This document shows positions 26,767 through 35,471 of a DNA stretch of 51,722 bases, piece by piece. Source of the DNA: Collinsella aerofaciens. Its GTDB lineage: Bacteria; Actinomycetota; Coriobacteriia; Coriobacteriales; Coriobacteriaceae. The stretch lies in the NCBI RefSeq assembly GCF_015552075.1, contig NZ_JADNDZ010000007.1, forward strand, positions 1-51,722, read 5' to 3'. Position numbers and translations under genes: made by a program. How positions within the stretch are numbered: the first letter of the stretch is position 1; every line of letters begins with the position of its first letter. The notes below the pieces were generated by a model. That model made no database searches and had not been told where the DNA came from. It saw only the letters and a program-made list of their open reading frames with translations.

Positions 26767-27909
26767 CTAGCGTATCTGGACGCCGGCCTTCTTTTTCTCG
26801 GCCTTGACGCGGTAGAGCTCCGCGTCGGCAGCGCGAAGCAAGTCTTGCCAGGTATCGACGCCGTCACCGACCCGTGCGTAGCCGATGGACATCCGCAACA
26901 GATACGGCACCTCGGCGCGCGCGAGCTCGTCGTTGATTGCCGCGCACAGACGTATGATGTCCTGTTCCGCTGCCGCCTTTTGAAGGACTACGAACTCATC
27001 GCCGCCATAACGTGCGATAAAGCTGCCAGACGCCGTGCAGACCTTTTTGAGCGCAGCAGATAAGACCTGAAGAGCATGATCACCCTCCACATGTCCATAG
27101 CGATCGTTAATCTGCTTAAAGCCGTCAGCGTCCATCATGAGAAGATACACATCGTCCGTATGACCAACATTTGAGAAGAGCGACAGCATATAGGTCTCAA
27201 AACGGTTGCGATTGTTGAGGCCAGTCAACGGGTCGGTCGAGATGAGCTGCTCCTGGCAGATGATATAGAGCAGCAACATGCTAATCATTATGCCGACACA
27301 AAGGCCAGGCACCGAGTATACGATCTGAAAGGTACCGCCCACCAGGGCCGGAATGGCGAAAAATGCTAAGGTTCGATAGATAGCCTTCGTCTGCAGGCTC
27401 TCGACCCTGCGAGATTGCACAAACGCATGCAGGGACGTATGTATAACGTAACAGTAGCTGACAATGGGCTGGATCATATAGGCAAAGCCGCGACGATACA
27501 CGCCCTGCGAATCGATATAGAACAGGGCGTGCGTCCAGTAACTGGTAAAAGCCAGCACGACCACCAGAGCCGTAGGCAACGTTACAAGCACCACCCTATA
27601 GCGCGAGGTCACAAGGTGAGAACCCTGCATCGTCTCGGAATAGATAAACCAAATGAGACACGCGATGGCGAAGAGCGAAAACGAAACCGCGTTGGAAATC
27701 CAGTTGGCTGCAATGCCCAACGTGCCGTCCACACCATCCGAAAGCGTCCAGATCATATCGAAGAAAATGTAGGCAGCAGACGTGTAGCCCAGCATGCTAA
27801 ACAAAAGCTGCTGGGTGCTCGAGAACAGGGAGCGACGGCTTCGTACGGCAAGCCCGATAAGAACAATCATGCATAGCAGGAATATCTCAATCTTGAGTGC
27901 CTTAACCAC
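26767..27909 (-). CDS. Membrane-bound diguanylate cyclase (GGDEF domain)
   Basis: A 380-residue protein. The first ~215 residues hold about seven membrane helices; the rest is a GGDEF domain that makes cyclic di-GMP. The domain starts at STDPLTGLNNRNRFE, the metal-binding Asp is in MMDADGFKQIND, and the active loop is RYGGDEFVV, intact. No RxxD inhibitory site is seen at the usual place before the loop. The seven-helix part may be a sensor. The frame begins with TTG at 27927, but that codon lies in the ribosome site; GTG 27909 has AAGGGAGGG six bases upstream and is chosen. No effector or EAL gene is in the window. Confidence 0.88.
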   Translation of the reverse strand: MVKALKIEIFLLCMIVLIGLAVRSRRSLFSSTQQLLFSMLGYTSAAYIFFDMIWTLSDGVDGTLGIAANWISNAVSFSLFAIACLIWFIYSETMQGSHLVTSRYRVVLVTLPTALVVVLAFTSYWTHALFYIDSQGVYRRGFAYMIQPIVSYCYVIHTSLHAFVQSRRVESLQTKAIYRTLAFFAIPALVGGTFQIVYSVPGLCVGIMISMLLLYIICQEQLISTDPLTGLNNRNRFETYMLSLFSNVGHTDDVYLLMMDADGFKQINDRYGHVEGDHALQVLSAALKKVCTASGSFIARYGGDEFVVLQKAAAEQDIIRLCAAINDELARAEVPYLLRMSIGYARVGDGVDTWQDLLRAADAELYRVKAEKKKAGVQIR

Positions 27910-28008
27910 TAGACGCCCTCCCTTCAATATCCAAGTGGTCAGAATCGCCCGATTCGTGTCTGGGCAATAAACGCCCCTTTCTCCGCAGGGGTAAGGGGAA
28001 TAATAGCA

Positions 28009-28052
28009 GAGCGCCCGAACGTCACTGCAAGACAGCTCTCGTTCGGGCGCTC
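28009..28052 (-). terminator. Hairpin after the KdgT gene
   Basis: A perfect 13-bp stem (GAGCGCCCGAACG at 28009-28021 with 28040-28052) over an 18-nt loop, about 45 nt past the kdgT stop on the minus strand. The following sequence is only mildly T-rich. Confidence 0.65.
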
Positions 28053-28097
28053 AAACGGCGCGAGTTGCACGCCGGAATCATTGATGGGTATCGATTG

Positions 28098-29120
28098 CTA
28101 CTCGCCATCGATGTCGGCCGCGACAGCCTCCTCGATGGCCTCGACACCGGCAGGCGACAGGTCTTCCTTGCCCTGGCAGAACTTCTTATCGACCCAGCCG
28201 GTCAGAATCGGGGCCATGATTGCCGTGATGATGACGGCGGTGGCGATCTGCGCATACGCGGTGGGCGCAAGCTCGGCATAGCGCGGAGCGACCTCGGCGA
28301 GGGCGACCGGCGTGGTCATGGCCGTGCCGGCAATGGTGGAGCATGCCACAGCCGCCTTACCGTTGCCGCCACACAAGCGCTCGAAGGCAAAGGTAATGGG
28401 ACCGACGATAAAGAGCGTGATGAGGCCCAGCAGGATACCCGAAATACCGCCGGTGATAAAGCTCGAAAGGCTCATGGACGCACCGAGCTGAAAGCCGATA
28501 ACGGCGATCGCGGGATTGGCGCCGGGGACCAGCAGGTTCTTGATAAACGGGAACAAGTTGCCCAGGACCATGCCAATAACGAGTGGCAAGATGGAGCCGA
28601 TGATGGTACCAACGGGAATGTTGGCAAGACCCGAAACACCAAGGATGATCATCGTGACGGCGGGGCCGGCCGTAAAGAACAGGATACCGACGGCGCCCTG
28701 CTCGGACTCATCGCCGAACTCGCCCATGATGCCCGTATAGAGCGCCATGTTGCAAAACGTGATGCCGCCGATGATAGACACGGAGCTCAGACCCAGGAAG
28801 TTGTCGTTAAAGAAATATGCCACGCCTAGGCCGAGAGCCGCTGCGACGACCAGCTTGGGAATCAGTACGACAATGCCAGTCTTGATGGCGTCCGGCGTGG
28901 ACTTGAAGCTGATGCCGGCGCCCACAAAAAGCAGGATCGCGGCGACGATGGTATTGGAGCCACCGCGGCAGGCAGCCGTAAAGAAGCCGCCAATCTCAAA
29001 GACCTGCGGGCAGAAGGTGTTGAGCAAAAGACCGACGATCATCGGGTAAATCATGATGTCGCCCGGGATGCGCGGGACCCTGAATTTCTTTTGCTCGTTG
29101 GCGGTTGCTTCCTGTGCCAT
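28098..29120 (-). CDS. kdgT: 2-keto-3-deoxygluconate permease (KdgT family)
   Basis: A 340-residue membrane protein with about ten helices, of the KdgT family that imports 2-keto-3-deoxygluconate (from pectin or uronic-acid breakdown) with protons. Characteristic stretches are RIPGDIMIYPMIVGLLLNTFCP at the N-terminus and, near the C-terminus, STIAGTAMTTPVALAEVAP. The frame opens at 29150; ATG 29120 has a G-rich GGGGG five bases upstream and gives the usual N-terminus. No keto-deoxygluconate kinase or aldolase is adjacent, so the substrate rests on family membership. Confidence 0.85.
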   Translation of the reverse strand: MAQEATANEQKKFRVPRIPGDIMIYPMIVGLLLNTFCPQVFEIGGFFTAACRGGSNTIVAAILLFVGAGISFKSTPDAIKTGIVVLIPKLVVAAALGLGVAYFFNDNFLGLSSVSIIGGITFCNMALYTGIMGEFGDESEQGAVGILFFTAGPAVTMIILGVSGLANIPVGTIIGSILPLVIGMVLGNLFPFIKNLLVPGANPAIAVIGFQLGASMSLSSFITGGISGILLGLITLFIVGPITFAFERLCGGNGKAAVACSTIAGTAMTTPVALAEVAPRYAELAPTAYAQIATAVIITAIMAPILTGWVDKKFCQGKEDLSPAGVEAIEEAVAADIDGE

Positions 29121-29261
29121 GAAACCCCCATTTCCGCTGACGCAGAACAAAAGCCCACGTCACGCTTTGCTACAGTAAAGTTTGACCATGGTACCAGAAG
29201 AAGCAGGCCGGCTCGGTGAGAAATTCGATTCGTTGGCCAGGACGGTAAGCGCGCCCTGCTT

Positions 29262-29585
29262 TTATACAAGACTCAAAACGATATAGAACACGATGCCCGA
29301 GAAGCAGCACCACAACATCGACTTTGTCTTAATTGCCACCGCCACGACGCCGGCGGCCGCAATCCAGGGAATCAAGCCTCGCCACAAGCCGGCGTCAAAA
29401 GCGCCGGGGTTTATCAAATCATTAGCGACCAGCGCCGCGAAGGCGGCGGGCGGAATATAACCCAAGGCCTCGGTAACGCGGGGCGACAGCGTTCTCCCGC
29501 GCAACGCAAACGCCGGGGCAATGCGGAAAAATGCGATGGCCGCCCACGACGACAGCCACAGGACCAAAAACTCATTAACGGGCAT
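29262..29585 (-). CDS. azlD: Branched-chain amino acid exporter small subunit AzlD
   Basis: A 107-residue protein with about three or four helices. YIPPAAFAALVANDL and KTKSMLWCCFSGIVFY are typical of AzlD. It forms an exporter of branched-chain amino acids with AzlC. The open frame is longer (to 29636), but ATG 29585 gives the family N-terminus MPVNEFLVLW; it overlaps the azlC 3' end by 11 nt. Confidence 0.88.
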   Translation of the reverse strand: MPVNEFLVLWLSSWAAIAFFRIAPAFALRGRTLSPRVTEALGYIPPAAFAALVANDLINPGAFDAGLWRGLIPWIAAAGVVAVAIKTKSMLWCCFSGIVFYIVLSLV

Positions 29586-30267
29586 CGCGAGCACCCCTTC
29601 CTTCGGCGAGAGCATCGCACGCAAGCGCCGCGGCAACGCCGACGAGCACGCTTACCGGCACGGCGATATTCGTCCACCCCAAGAACTTGCATATGGCAAC
29701 GGACACCGCAGCCAAACTGGCAGCTACGACATTGCCGCTCGACAGTCGCTGCGAAAAGAGCAGGCAGATAAAGAGCGAGGTGCAGACAAAACCCGCGATA
29801 GCGGTGGGAACATCGACAACGGCGCCGACGATGGCGCCCGTCGTACACGAAACGCCCCATGTTGCGATAAGGATCACGTTGAGCACGAAGGACTCACGCG
29901 GGCCCCAATCCTCCCCTTCAACCAACTTGGCAAGCGAGATGCCGTATGCCTCCTCGGTAAGTGTCGCGGCAACAGCCAGCGTCTGACGCTTCGAGGCACC
30001 CCTCAGATGCGGCGCGATCGATGCCGAGTAAAGCGCAAAACGCGAGGAGATTGCGGCGACGCTCGCGACGATCGATGCTGCAGGCACACCCGCCAACCAC
30101 AGGTTGCAGATCATAAACTGCCCGCTGCCCGTCACAAACGTGCTGCTCAGAGCAAAGACCATCCAGGGCTCCATTCCCGTCTGCCCCATGATCATTCCGC
30201 ACGACGCGGCTATCGCAACATAGGTAAGCATCACCGGCCAGACGGTTCTAACGATTTTGAGCACCAT
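29575..30267 (-). CDS. azlC: Branched-chain amino acid exporter large subunit AzlC
   Basis: A membrane protein of about 230 residues with five to six helices. The family stretch SSTFVTGSGQFMICNLWLAG and SSRFALYSASIAPHLRG identify AzlC, and LTEEAYGIS is the usual mid-protein motif. Start uncertain: the frame opens with TTG at 30336, and ATGs lie at 30312 and 30267; I chose 30267, with AGGATGAGAAG upstream and a normal length. With azlD it forms an export pair, functionally opposite to the liv importer elsewhere in the window. Confidence 0.85.
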   Translation of the reverse strand: MVLKIVRTVWPVMLTYVAIAASCGMIMGQTGMEPWMVFALSSTFVTGSGQFMICNLWLAGVPAASIVASVAAISSRFALYSASIAPHLRGASKRQTLAVAATLTEEAYGISLAKLVEGEDWGPRESFVLNVILIATWGVSCTTGAIVGAVVDVPTAIAGFVCTSLFICLLFSQRLSSGNVVAASLAAVSVAICKFLGWTNIAVPVSVLVGVAAALACDALAEGRGARDAR

Positions 30268-30393
30268 ACGCTTCTCATCCTGACAAGGTCTCCGAGCCGC
30301 ATGTAACGACATGGCAGAATCATCATCCGACAGCAACCGAGTTCACCTACAATTGCCACCGGATCGAAAGACACAACTTTTTAGGAAGTCATT

Positions 30394-31206
30394 ATGACAG
30401 CTATCGATCGAGACCGGGCGCGCGCGGCCTTCAAAAGCTACACCGATGCCTACGACGCCACCAACCCACGCATCGCGCTCAAAATCGAGCATACGTACCA
30501 CGTGGCCGAGTCATGCGATGCCGTAGCGCGCGAGCAGGGCTGGTCACCGCAGGACATTGACCTGGCGTGGCTTTGCGGCCTGCTGCACGATATGGGTCGC
30601 TTTGAACAGCTGCGACGCTGGGACACGTTTAAGGATGCCGAAAGCATGAGCCATGCGGCGTTGGGCGTCGAAGTCCTCTTTGGCGAGAATCCCGCCAATG
30701 CGCCCGCCGTAACGAGCATCCGCGACTTTATCGATGACCCAGCAGAAGATGAGCTCATCCGAGCGAGCATTGCCTATCACAGCGATTTCCGTCTACCCGC
30801 GCAGCTCGACGAGCGCACGCGGAGCTTCTGCGATATCGTGCGCGATGGTGACAAGATTGACATTATGCGCGCCATCGCCGACAGCACCGTCGACACCATC
30901 CTCAAGGTTGATGAGGACACATTTCTCGCCAGCCGCTTCTCGACACCGGCGCTTACCGCCTTTGACGAGCACCGCTGCGTCGCACGCGACGAACGCGATG
31001 AGCCCGCCGACTTCTTGGTGGGGCTTATCTGCTTTATGTTTGAGCTCGTCTATCCGGCAAGCCGCGCGCTGGCGCGCGAGCAGGGCGATATCTACCGCCT
31101 GCTCGACGCACCCTTTGGCATTGTGCGCCCCTTTACCGATCCCGCCACGCAAGCGACCTGGGAGCGCTTAAAGGACGAGATGCGCGACTGGCTGGCGCGC
31201 GCCTAG
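30394..31206 (+). CDS. HD-domain metal-dependent phosphohydrolase
   Basis: A 270-residue cytosolic HD-superfamily protein. Metal ligands are visible: KIEHTYHV near residue 32, the HD pair in CGLLHDMGRFEQ near 64, His in SMSHAALGVEV near 87, YHSDF near 129 and RDGDKIDIMR near 150. It probably cleaves a phosphate ester or nucleotide; the substrate is unknown. The start has TAGGAAG upstream. Its last codon overlaps the last codon of the facing etfA gene: both stops lie in one CTAG. Confidence 0.85.
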   Translation: MTAIDRDRARAAFKSYTDAYDATNPRIALKIEHTYHVAESCDAVAREQGWSPQDIDLAWLCGLLHDMGRFEQLRRWDTFKDAESMSHAALGVEVLFGENPANAPAVTSIRDFIDDPAEDELIRASIAYHSDFRLPAQLDERTRSFCDIVRDGDKIDIMRAIADSTVDTILKVDEDTFLASRFSTPALTAFDEHRCVARDERDEPADFLVGLICFMFELVYPASRALAREQGDIYRLLDAPFGIVRPFTDPATQATWERLKDEMRDWLARA

Positions 31207-32408
31207 CGCTCGAGCTGGGCCAGGAGCTCCTCGACGACTTCGACGGCGTCGCCGACAACTTTGTACTGCGCAGCGCCAAAGATGGGAGCATCCGGGTCCT
31301 CGTTGACGGCGATGATGCACTCCGCGCCGCCGATGCCGGCTAGGTGCTGGATAGCACCCGAAACGCCGATGCTCACGAGGAGCTTAGGCGAAACCGACAC
31401 GCCGGTCTGGCCAATCTGGTGGCGGTACTCCAGCCAACCCGCCTCCACGACGGGACGCGTGCAACCAAGCTCGGCACCCAGCGCATCGGCGAGCTTTCGC
31501 ATCAGAGGCAGATTCTTCTTGGAGCCAATGCCGCGGCCCACCACGACCAGGCGCTCGGCATCGGCAATTGATGCCTGCTGCCCCCACTCCTCGGCTGGAA
31601 TCGAGATCTTGACGCGGGCCTTAACATCATCCGCCAGCGATACCTGGGTAATCGTGCCAGAGCGGCCGTAATCAAACTCGGGCGCTCCAAAGATGCCGGG
31701 ACGCACCGTTGCCATCTGGGGACGATGATTGGGGCAGATAATGGTGGCCATCAAGTTGCCGCCAAACGCCGGGCGCGTCTGCTGCAGTAGGCCCGACTCC
31801 GCATCCATCGAAAGCACGGTGCAGTCGGCCGTAAGACCCGTCTGCGAACGCACGGCAACGCCGGGTGCCAGTTCGCGACCAAAAGCGGTTGCACCATATA
31901 GGATGGCCTCGGGTTTGCGTTCGGCTGCCAAATCGCAGATCAAGCGGGCGTAGACCTCCGCATCGTTTTGGCGCAGGCGCTCGTCGCGACAGACCAGGAC
32001 TTCGTCGGCGCCCGCGCAAACCAGATGCTCCAGGTCCCCAAGCGAGCCCTCGGGGCTCATGCCGACCAGTGCCACCAGACGGCAGCCGCGAGCATCGGCA
32101 AGCTCGCGCCCCTTGCCCATGAGCTCGTAGGCCACGGGAGCCACGGCATCGTGCTCGTCAGTCTGCACGAAGACCCAAATGTCTCGATATGCATCAAGGT
32201 CCACCGCACCAGCGGCCTCGTCACGCTCGATCGAGATAGCATTGACGGGGCAGGCGTCGACGCACCCACCGCATAGGATGCAGCCGTCAGTTACGCGGGC
32301 GCATCGGTTGGGTCGCTCGCCTTCCACTACGATGCCGCCCGAGGCACAGGCGCGAACGCAGCGACCGCAGCCGATACAGGCTTCGCTATCGATAATCAGT
32401 CCGCTCAT
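31203..32408 (-). CDS. etfA: Electron transfer flavoprotein alpha subunit with N-terminal ferredoxin domain
   Basis: A 401-residue protein. The first ~65 residues form a two-cluster ferredoxin: CIGCGRCVRAC and CILCGGCVDAC. Then comes the ETF alpha chain, with the FAD-binding C-terminus at VVGRGIGSKKNLP, TRPVVEAGW, QIGQTGVSVSPKLLVSIGVSGAIQHLAG and AVNEDPDAPIF. The extra clusters suggest that electrons pass to or from ferredoxin. The ATG abuts the etfB stop (TAGATG) with GAGGGG upstream. It is the third gene of the set FAD-dehydrogenase, etfB, etfA, resembling LctBCD of Acetobacterium woodii, an electron-confurcating lactate dehydrogenase. The role is inferred from this likeness. Confidence 0.92.
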   Translation of the reverse strand: MSGLIIDSEACIGCGRCVRACASGGIVVEGERPNRCARVTDGCILCGGCVDACPVNAISIERDEAAGAVDLDAYRDIWVFVQTDEHDAVAPVAYELMGKGRELADARGCRLVALVGMSPEGSLGDLEHLVCAGADEVLVCRDERLRQNDAEVYARLICDLAAERKPEAILYGATAFGRELAPGVAVRSQTGLTADCTVLSMDAESGLLQQTRPAFGGNLMATIICPNHRPQMATVRPGIFGAPEFDYGRSGTITQVSLADDVKARVKISIPAEEWGQQASIADAERLVVVGRGIGSKKNLPLMRKLADALGAELGCTRPVVEAGWLEYRHQIGQTGVSVSPKLLVSIGVSGAIQHLAGIGGAECIIAVNEDPDAPIFGAAQYKVVGDAVEVVEELLAQLER

Positions 32409-33224
32409 CTATGCCATCCCCTCGATAATCTTGGCAAGCTTTGCCGCCTGCTCGGACGCCGTCCCCTCAACGGCCTCGCACGTTTGGTCACGGTCGGGCA
32501 CAAACGAGCGCACGACCTGTGTCGGCGACCCGGCAAGACCGCAACGCGCGGGGTCGGCGTTCACGTCGGCGGCACTGACCACGCGCACGTCCGCCTCCTC
32601 CGCCGCGCGAATACCGGCAATACTCGGCATACGCAACTGGCCAATCTCCTTGGCAGTCGTCATCGCGCACGGCATCTCAAGGTACACCGTCTCCTCGCCA
32701 GCATCGCATCCGTGAACGAGCGCCAGCGAGCCACAGGTCGTAAAGCCCGCGCTCTGCACGCAGCTCACGTCGGTCACGCAGGGAATATCAAAGGCACCGG
32801 CAAGCTCGGGACCAATCTGGGCCGTATCGCCATCCACCGCCATCTTGCCGCAGATGAGCAGGTCGAAGTCCTCGTCGAGCGCCTCGATGCCGCACTTGAG
32901 GGCATAGGTGGTTGCCAGGGTATCGGCACCTGCAAAGGCGCGATCGGTCAGCAGCAGCGCATCGTCGGCGCCTCGAGCGATGCAGTCGCGCAGCAGCGAC
33001 TCGGTCGCGGGGATGCCCATCGACACCACCGTCACGCGCACATCCATGCCAAAGCCGATAAAGTCGTCCTTCAGCGCCAGCGCGCATTCCAAAGCGCTCG
33101 CATCAAAGGGATTAATGACCGCCTGCTTGCCATCGCGCACGATGGTATTGGTCTTGGGGTCCATCTTGACCTCAGTGCTGCCCGGCACGGCCTTGACGCA
33201 CACCACCATATGGAAATCGCTCAT
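32409..33224 (-). CDS. etfB: Electron transfer flavoprotein beta subunit
   Basis: A 271-residue ETF beta chain that partners EtfA. Motifs: VVCVKAVPGSTEVKMDP at the N-terminus, INPFDASALECALALKD, and the nucleotide/flavin-binding GKMAVDGDTAQIGPELA, the segment that holds AMP in ordinary ETFs and a second FAD in bifurcating ones. A GTG at 33230 overlaps the stop of the upstream dehydrogenase (GTGA), but its spacing to the G-rich box is only 3 nt; ATG 33224 has nine bases and is chosen. Translationally coupled with both neighbours. Confidence 0.93.
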   Translation of the reverse strand: MSDFHMVVCVKAVPGSTEVKMDPKTNTIVRDGKQAVINPFDASALECALALKDDFIGFGMDVRVTVVSMGIPATESLLRDCIARGADDALLLTDRAFAGADTLATTYALKCGIEALDEDFDLLICGKMAVDGDTAQIGPELAGAFDIPCVTDVSCVQSAGFTTCGSLALVHGCDAGEETVYLEMPCAMTTAKEIGQLRMPSIAGIRAAEEADVRVVSAADVNADPARCGLAGSPTQVVRSFVPDRDQTCEAVEGTASEQAAKLAKIIEGMA

Positions 33225-33226
33225 CT

Positions 33227-34828
33227 TCACGCGCCCCCTTTCTGGACGAGCTCATCCAAGAGCTTCTCCGAAAACAGGTTACCGCGACCCAGCTGCCCGG
33301 CAGGATCGAGCTGGAGCTTGAGCCGCGCCGACTCGACCATGGCCTCGTGACCGTACATCGTCTCCAAGAAGCCCGCCTTGATCTTGCCGACGCCGTGTTC
33401 TGCGGAGACGGCACCGCCCATGGCCGTGACCTCGGAAGCCCACTGGGCAAAGAGTTCTGCGCCGCGGCGATAATCCTGTGCATCGCGCGGCAGAATGTTC
33501 ACATGCAGATGGTTGTTACCGATATGCCCCCAGGCGGCAGATTCAAGCCCACTTTCCGCCAGCGTGCGGCGATAGAGGGCGATAACATCGGCCAAGTGCG
33601 CGTTGGGCACCGACATGTCCGAACCCAGTTTGGTGATGGTGGGATCCATGCGGCGGCGCTCGTCGATGAGCATGTTGACGCTCTCGGGCACCGCATGGCG
33701 GAAGAATCGCCGACACTCGCGATCGACCTCGGTGCGCGCGACCCATGTCGCATCGTCACTGCCGCCCGCAAGCTCCAGTACCCACCCCAAGTGATACAGC
33801 TCCTCAGTCGCCTGGGCTTCGTCGTCGCAGTCGAGCTCCACGTAGACACAGACCTTGGCGTCTTTGTCGAGCGCAGGCAGCGAGGCAAACGCCGTCGACT
33901 GCTCACGCTGACGACGCAGGATATCCAGGGCGCCAGCATCGAAGTACTCGATGGCAGCCGCATGGGACAGGACGGGACGCACAGAATCGGTGAAGGACAC
34001 GGCCTTGTCTTCGCTGTCGAAGAAGCAGCTCACGCCCCAAACGACCGCGGGTGCCACCTGCAGGGCAATCTCGAGTTCGGTGATGACACCGATTGTGCCA
34101 CACGCACCGATAAACAGATCGATGGCATCCATATCGTCAGCAACGAAATAGCCCGAAGCATTTTTTGTCTTGGGCATGGTATAGCCGGGAAGATCGAGCT
34201 CGAGTGTACGGCCCGCTGCCGTCACGAGCGACAGGTGGCGGCCCTGGGCAAAAGCCTCGCCGCGCCGAAGCTCAAGCAAATCGCCATCAGCCAGCACGAC
34301 GTGGAGTCCCGTGATATGTGGGCGCATGGGGCCGTAGGCGTAGCTGCGGGCACCGGAGGCGTTACATGCCGCCATGCCGCCCAGACAGGCAGACGCCTCG
34401 GTGGGATCGGTGGGAAAGAACTGCTCGGGAGCCTCTTGGAACTCCTCGTAGGCCTCAAGCGATGCCTGGTCCCAACCAGCGGTCGGCAGCACCTTCTTGC
34501 TCAGCTGCTTGCGCAGCTCCGAGAGCACAACGCCCGGCTCCACGCGCAGCAAAAATTGGCCTTGTTCATCGCGGCGAAGGCCCAAGTAGCGATTCATACG
34601 GGAAGTATTGAGGATATGCCCGCCGTGGGGCACGGCACCGGCGGCAAGGCCGGTTCGGGCGCCCTGAACCGTTACCGGGACACGCTCGGCATGGAGCTTT
34701 TCCAAAATGGCACGGACCTCGTCTTCCGTTGTCGGAAACGAGATGCTCGATGCTTCGCCCGATGCGCGAGATTCATCGCGGCCATACTCTTCGAACTCGT
34801 CGGTGAAGGGTTTGATGGTTACAGACAC
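33227..34828 (-). CDS. FAD-linked oxidoreductase, D-lactate/glycolate dehydrogenase type
   Basis: A 533-residue flavoenzyme of the GlcD/D-LDH group. The PCMH-type FAD-binding domain (about 25-240) has VPVTVQGARTGLAAGAVPHG, GGMAACNASGARSYAYG and GACGTIGVITELE. The C-terminal cap ends with GHIGNNHLHVNIL and SAEHGVGK, typical of D-lactate and glycolate dehydrogenases. The GTG start has AGGAGGAG five to six bases upstream. First gene of the operon with etfB and etfA, so electrons from the 2-hydroxyacid very likely go to the ETF. D-lactate is the favoured substrate; glycolate or 2-hydroxyglutarate are alternatives. No lactate permease or racemase is adjacent. Confidence 0.9.
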   Translation of the reverse strand: MSVTIKPFTDEFEEYGRDESRASGEASSISFPTTEDEVRAILEKLHAERVPVTVQGARTGLAAGAVPHGGHILNTSRMNRYLGLRRDEQGQFLLRVEPGVVLSELRKQLSKKVLPTAGWDQASLEAYEEFQEAPEQFFPTDPTEASACLGGMAACNASGARSYAYGPMRPHITGLHVVLADGDLLELRRGEAFAQGRHLSLVTAAGRTLELDLPGYTMPKTKNASGYFVADDMDAIDLFIGACGTIGVITELEIALQVAPAVVWGVSCFFDSEDKAVSFTDSVRPVLSHAAAIEYFDAGALDILRRQREQSTAFASLPALDKDAKVCVYVELDCDDEAQATEELYHLGWVLELAGGSDDATWVARTEVDRECRRFFRHAVPESVNMLIDERRRMDPTITKLGSDMSVPNAHLADVIALYRRTLAESGLESAAWGHIGNNHLHVNILPRDAQDYRRGAELFAQWASEVTAMGGAVSAEHGVGKIKAGFLETMYGHEAMVESARLKLQLDPAGQLGRGNLFSEKLLDELVQKGGA

Positions 34829-35174
34829 GCGAACTCCTCCTTTAGCTAACTACAGTGTTTGCAGGGAGATGTTACCGCATCGTTTCGTCGACGTGTTCGA
34901 GACCGTCTCCATAATTGGCGATTTTTACGTTCGTGCAATTCGGCGAGCGGCTGGATTTCCTCGGCAGACGATGCTTTTAATACATATGGCCCCGCCGTCA
35001 CTGACCGCGCGATTGCCGCTCGAAAAAAGTTGGAGTATTTTTTGCCGCCTTTTACCTGCGGAGACGCCAATCCGTCAAGCATTTGGTCAGCAATTGGTCA
35101 AGTAACGGCTGATACGGTCGGCATCGACAGCCAAAACCGACAGAAGTTTTGGCCCCAGAAGCAGGGAGGTTCCC
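34829..35174. other. Divergent intergenic region
   Basis: No gene is seen in these ~350 nt between the dehydrogenase operon (minus) and the secreted-protein run (plus). It must hold both promoters, but no clean sigma-70 pair stands out. A perfect odd palindrome GAGACCGTCTC lies near 34912 and could be an operator for the dehydrogenase operon. A direct repeat TTGGTCA GCAA TTGGTCA lies near 35081-35100. Confidence 0.4.
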
Positions 35175-35471
35175 ATGGCATATTACTGGCCCCAGTACGG
35201 CATCGCCATCGAAGTCGACGACGATCCCCATCTCCTGCCTTTCGACGAAGAGGCATTCCCCGATACGACGGTCTACCACGTTACCACCGATGTGATCTGC
35301 GACCCCGAGTCGTTCTCGGCGCTCGCCCACCGCATCGCGCATATCCACGACATCGAGCTCCCTCCCGACTTCGACGAGCTTGTCTACTCACGCCGCCTGA
35401 TGCTTCACATGCTCTTTGGAGCGAACCCGTCCACCTTTGCGCGCATCTATACCGCCAAGGATGCCGCATGA
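35175..35471 (+). CDS. Small protein, weakly nuclease-fold-like (unknown)
   Basis: A 98-residue cytosolic protein I do not recognise with certainty. The start MAYYWPQYGIAIEVDDDPHL resembles the core strand of DUF559/restriction-endonuclease-like proteins (IEVDG..H), and the next part, YHVTTDVICDPESFSALAHRI, fits the following strand and helix. It lacks the rest of such domains. The ribosome site AGGGAGG lies five bases upstream, so it is translated. Its stop overlaps the next start (ATGA), which couples it to the secreted-protein run. Function unknown; the nuclease resemblance is only a suggestion. Confidence 0.6.
   Translation: MAYYWPQYGIAIEVDDDPHLLPFDEEAFPDTTVYHVTTDVICDPESFSALAHRIAHIHDIELPPDFDELVYSRRLMLHMLFGANPSTFARIYTAKDAA

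Noticed and set aside
34912-34922. GAGACCGTCTC as a proven operator
   Set aside because: A short palindrome in a divergent region, with no regulator gene adjacent; kept only as a note.
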